DNA of 64,000 nt. Origin: Poriferisodalis sp965116715. GTDB taxonomy: Bacteria > Actinomycetota > Acidimicrobiia > Acidimicrobiales > Poriferisodalaceae. The stretch lies in the NCBI GenBank assembly GCA_965116715.1, contig OZ220724.1, forward strand, positions 744,001 to 808,000. Direction: 5' to 3'. Shown one piece after another: positions 63,052-64,000 of this stretch; position 1 is the first letter of the stretch, and each line of letters starts with the position of its first letter. The notes below the pieces were generated by a model. The model did not search any database, was not told the DNA's origin, and saw nothing but the letters and a program-made list of their open reading frames with translations. Made by a program: the position numbers and the translations under genes.

Positions 63052-64000
63052 TCAGCCCTTGGCGTCTGCCCACGTGGCGCCCACGGCGACATGAACTTCC
63101 AGCGGGACGGCCAGATCGGCGGCATTCCGCATGATGTCGACCGTCAGCTCGTTCACCTCGGCAGCCTCGGCAGGGTCCACTTCGAGGATCACCTCGTCAT
63201 GCACCTGCAGCACCAGCCGGCTGGAGGCGGCGCGATCTCGCAGTGCTTCGTCCAGCCGGATGAGCGCCACCTTGAAGATGTCCGCCGCCAAGCCCTGGAT
63301 GGGAGCATTCATGGCTTGACGCTCGGCCGCCTGGCGCACGCGGAAGTTGCGAGACGTCAGTTCGGGCAGCGGGCGACGCCGTCCGAAGGCCGTCTCGGTG
63401 TACCCCCGCTCGCGGCTCTGCTCGACCACCCCGTCCATGAACGACCGCACATGCGGGAAGGCCTCGAAGTAGGCGCTCAGGATTCCCGCCGCCTCGTCGG
63501 TCGGCACGCCCAGACGCTGCCCGAGCCCATAGGCCTCCATCCCGTAGGCGAGGCCGTAGCTGACCATCTTCGCGACGGACCGCTGCTGCGGGGAGACGTC
63601 GCCAGCTTCGATGCCGAACAGCGACGCTGCAGTGGTGCTGTGAATGTCGCGTCCCGCCTCGAAGGCGGAGACGAGGCCGGGGTCGCCGGAGAGGTGGGCA
63701 ATCACCCGCAACTCGATCTGGTTGTAGTCGGCGATGAGCAGCTCGAACCCGTCGGCCGGCACGAACGCGCGCCGGAACAGCCGACCCTGCTCGGTGCGCA
63801 CCGGGATGTTGTGCAGATTCGGGTCCTCCGAGCTGAGCCGACCGGTACGGGCAACCGTCTGGTTGAACGTGGCATGGATGCGTTCGTCCGTCCCGACGCA
63901 CTCCAGCAGGCCGACGCCGTAGGTGGAGCGCAGCTTTTCCACCTCCCGGTAGGCGAGCAGCTGGTCCGCGATCGGGTGCAGACCCCGCAGCGATTCCAGC
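63052..64000 (-). CDS. polA: DNA polymerase I, C-terminal part (cut by window edge)
   Basis: The frame stays open to the right edge and codes for the last about 315 residues of the polymerase domain. Motif A is LIADYNQIELRVIAHLSGD, the O-helix follows as RSVAKMVSYGLAYGMEAYGL, and motif C is HDEVILEV. It ends VGATWADAKG. The 5'-3' exonuclease and the palm start lie outside the window. It reads with rpsA, as in other actinobacteria. Confidence 0.95.
   Translation of the reverse strand, partial: LESLRGLHPIADQLLAYREVEKLRSTYGVGLLECVGTDERIHATFNQTVARTGRLSSEDPNLHNIPVRTEQGRLFRRAFVPADGFELLIADYNQIELRVIAHLSGDPGLVSAFEAGRDIHSTTAASLFGIEAGDVSPQQRSVAKMVSYGLAYGMEAYGLGQRLGVPTDEAAGILSAYFEAFPHVRSFMDGVVEQSRERGYTETAFGRRRPLPELTSRNFRVRQAAERQAMNAPIQGLAADIFKVALIRLDEALRDRAASSRLVLQVHDEVILEVDPAEAAEVNELTVDIMRNAADLAVPLEVHVAVGATWADAKG

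Noticed and set aside
1..64000. CRISPR arrays, rRNA genes, selenocysteine tRNA or sel genes, prophage attachment sites
   Set aside because: No regularly spaced repeats, rRNA sequence, long-variable-arm Sec tRNA or SelA/SelB/SelD-like protein was found by reading the sequence.

Overview
The window is a high-GC bacterial chromosome segment, most likely from an actinobacterium of the Acidimicrobiia type. The evidence is a mycothiol-linked gene set (a maleylpyruvate isomerase-type protein and an S-(hydroxymethyl)mycothiol dehydrogenase), an F420-type luciferase-like oxidoreductase, a RapZ with the actinobacterial GAGRS P-loop, and the order polA-rpsA-coaE-uvrB-uvrA. The lineage is an inference from gene content; no rRNA is present.

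Left end (1-10.3 kb) is an accessory island built around three insertion sequences: a complete IS5-family element (496-1778, CTAG duplication), a complete IS630-family element (2373-3584, TA duplication) and an IS110-family element (transposase 9111-10196). Between them lie an MmeI-like single-chain restriction-modification enzyme, a DUF3800 protein, a DUF2442 protein and small unknowns.

10.4-25.7 kb: the main discovery is a peroxiredoxin-like gene (10373-11572) with an in-frame TGA at the peroxidatic cysteine, followed by a UxxC motif and a candidate SECIS hairpin. It would be a selenoprotein that ordinary gene calling splits in two. A hydratase and a RelB/YafQ toxin-antitoxin pair follow. 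Next is a metal-homeostasis block: FecCD/SBP/ATPase ABC importer, a Fur/Zur-family repressor, ribA, an iron-type alcohol dehydrogenase, mogA and a CobW-type GTPase coupled to a WD40 protein. Four copies of a GGAATG-N5-CATTCC-like operator tie this block together. An AAA/DUF4143 ATPase, an O-methyltransferase and a PemK/MazF module with a large palindromic operator close the region.

25.9-31.6 kb is a catabolic cluster: a glutamine synthetase-like ligase and Rieske oxygenase read leftward, and a PhyH dioxygenase, enoyl-CoA hydratase and class III CoA-transferase read rightward. A tRNA-Leu with an unusual AAG anticodon follows.

31.8-41.5 kb carries secG, a thioredoxin-domain fusion, and a polyhydroxyalkanoate cluster (patatin, class III PhaC, PhaE-like subunit, phasin-like protein, MarR and XRE regulators, hydrolase, acyl-CoA synthetase).

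41.6-64 kb is core genome: tpiA-pgk-gap-rapZ-uvrC, a five-gene overlapping signalling operon (STAS, REC-PP2C, anti-sigma-type ATPase, periplasmic binding lipoprotein, histidine kinase), then uvrA, mycothiol dehydrogenase, uvrB, an acidic zinc-ribbon protein, coaE, rpsA and the 3' part of polA, which runs off the window.
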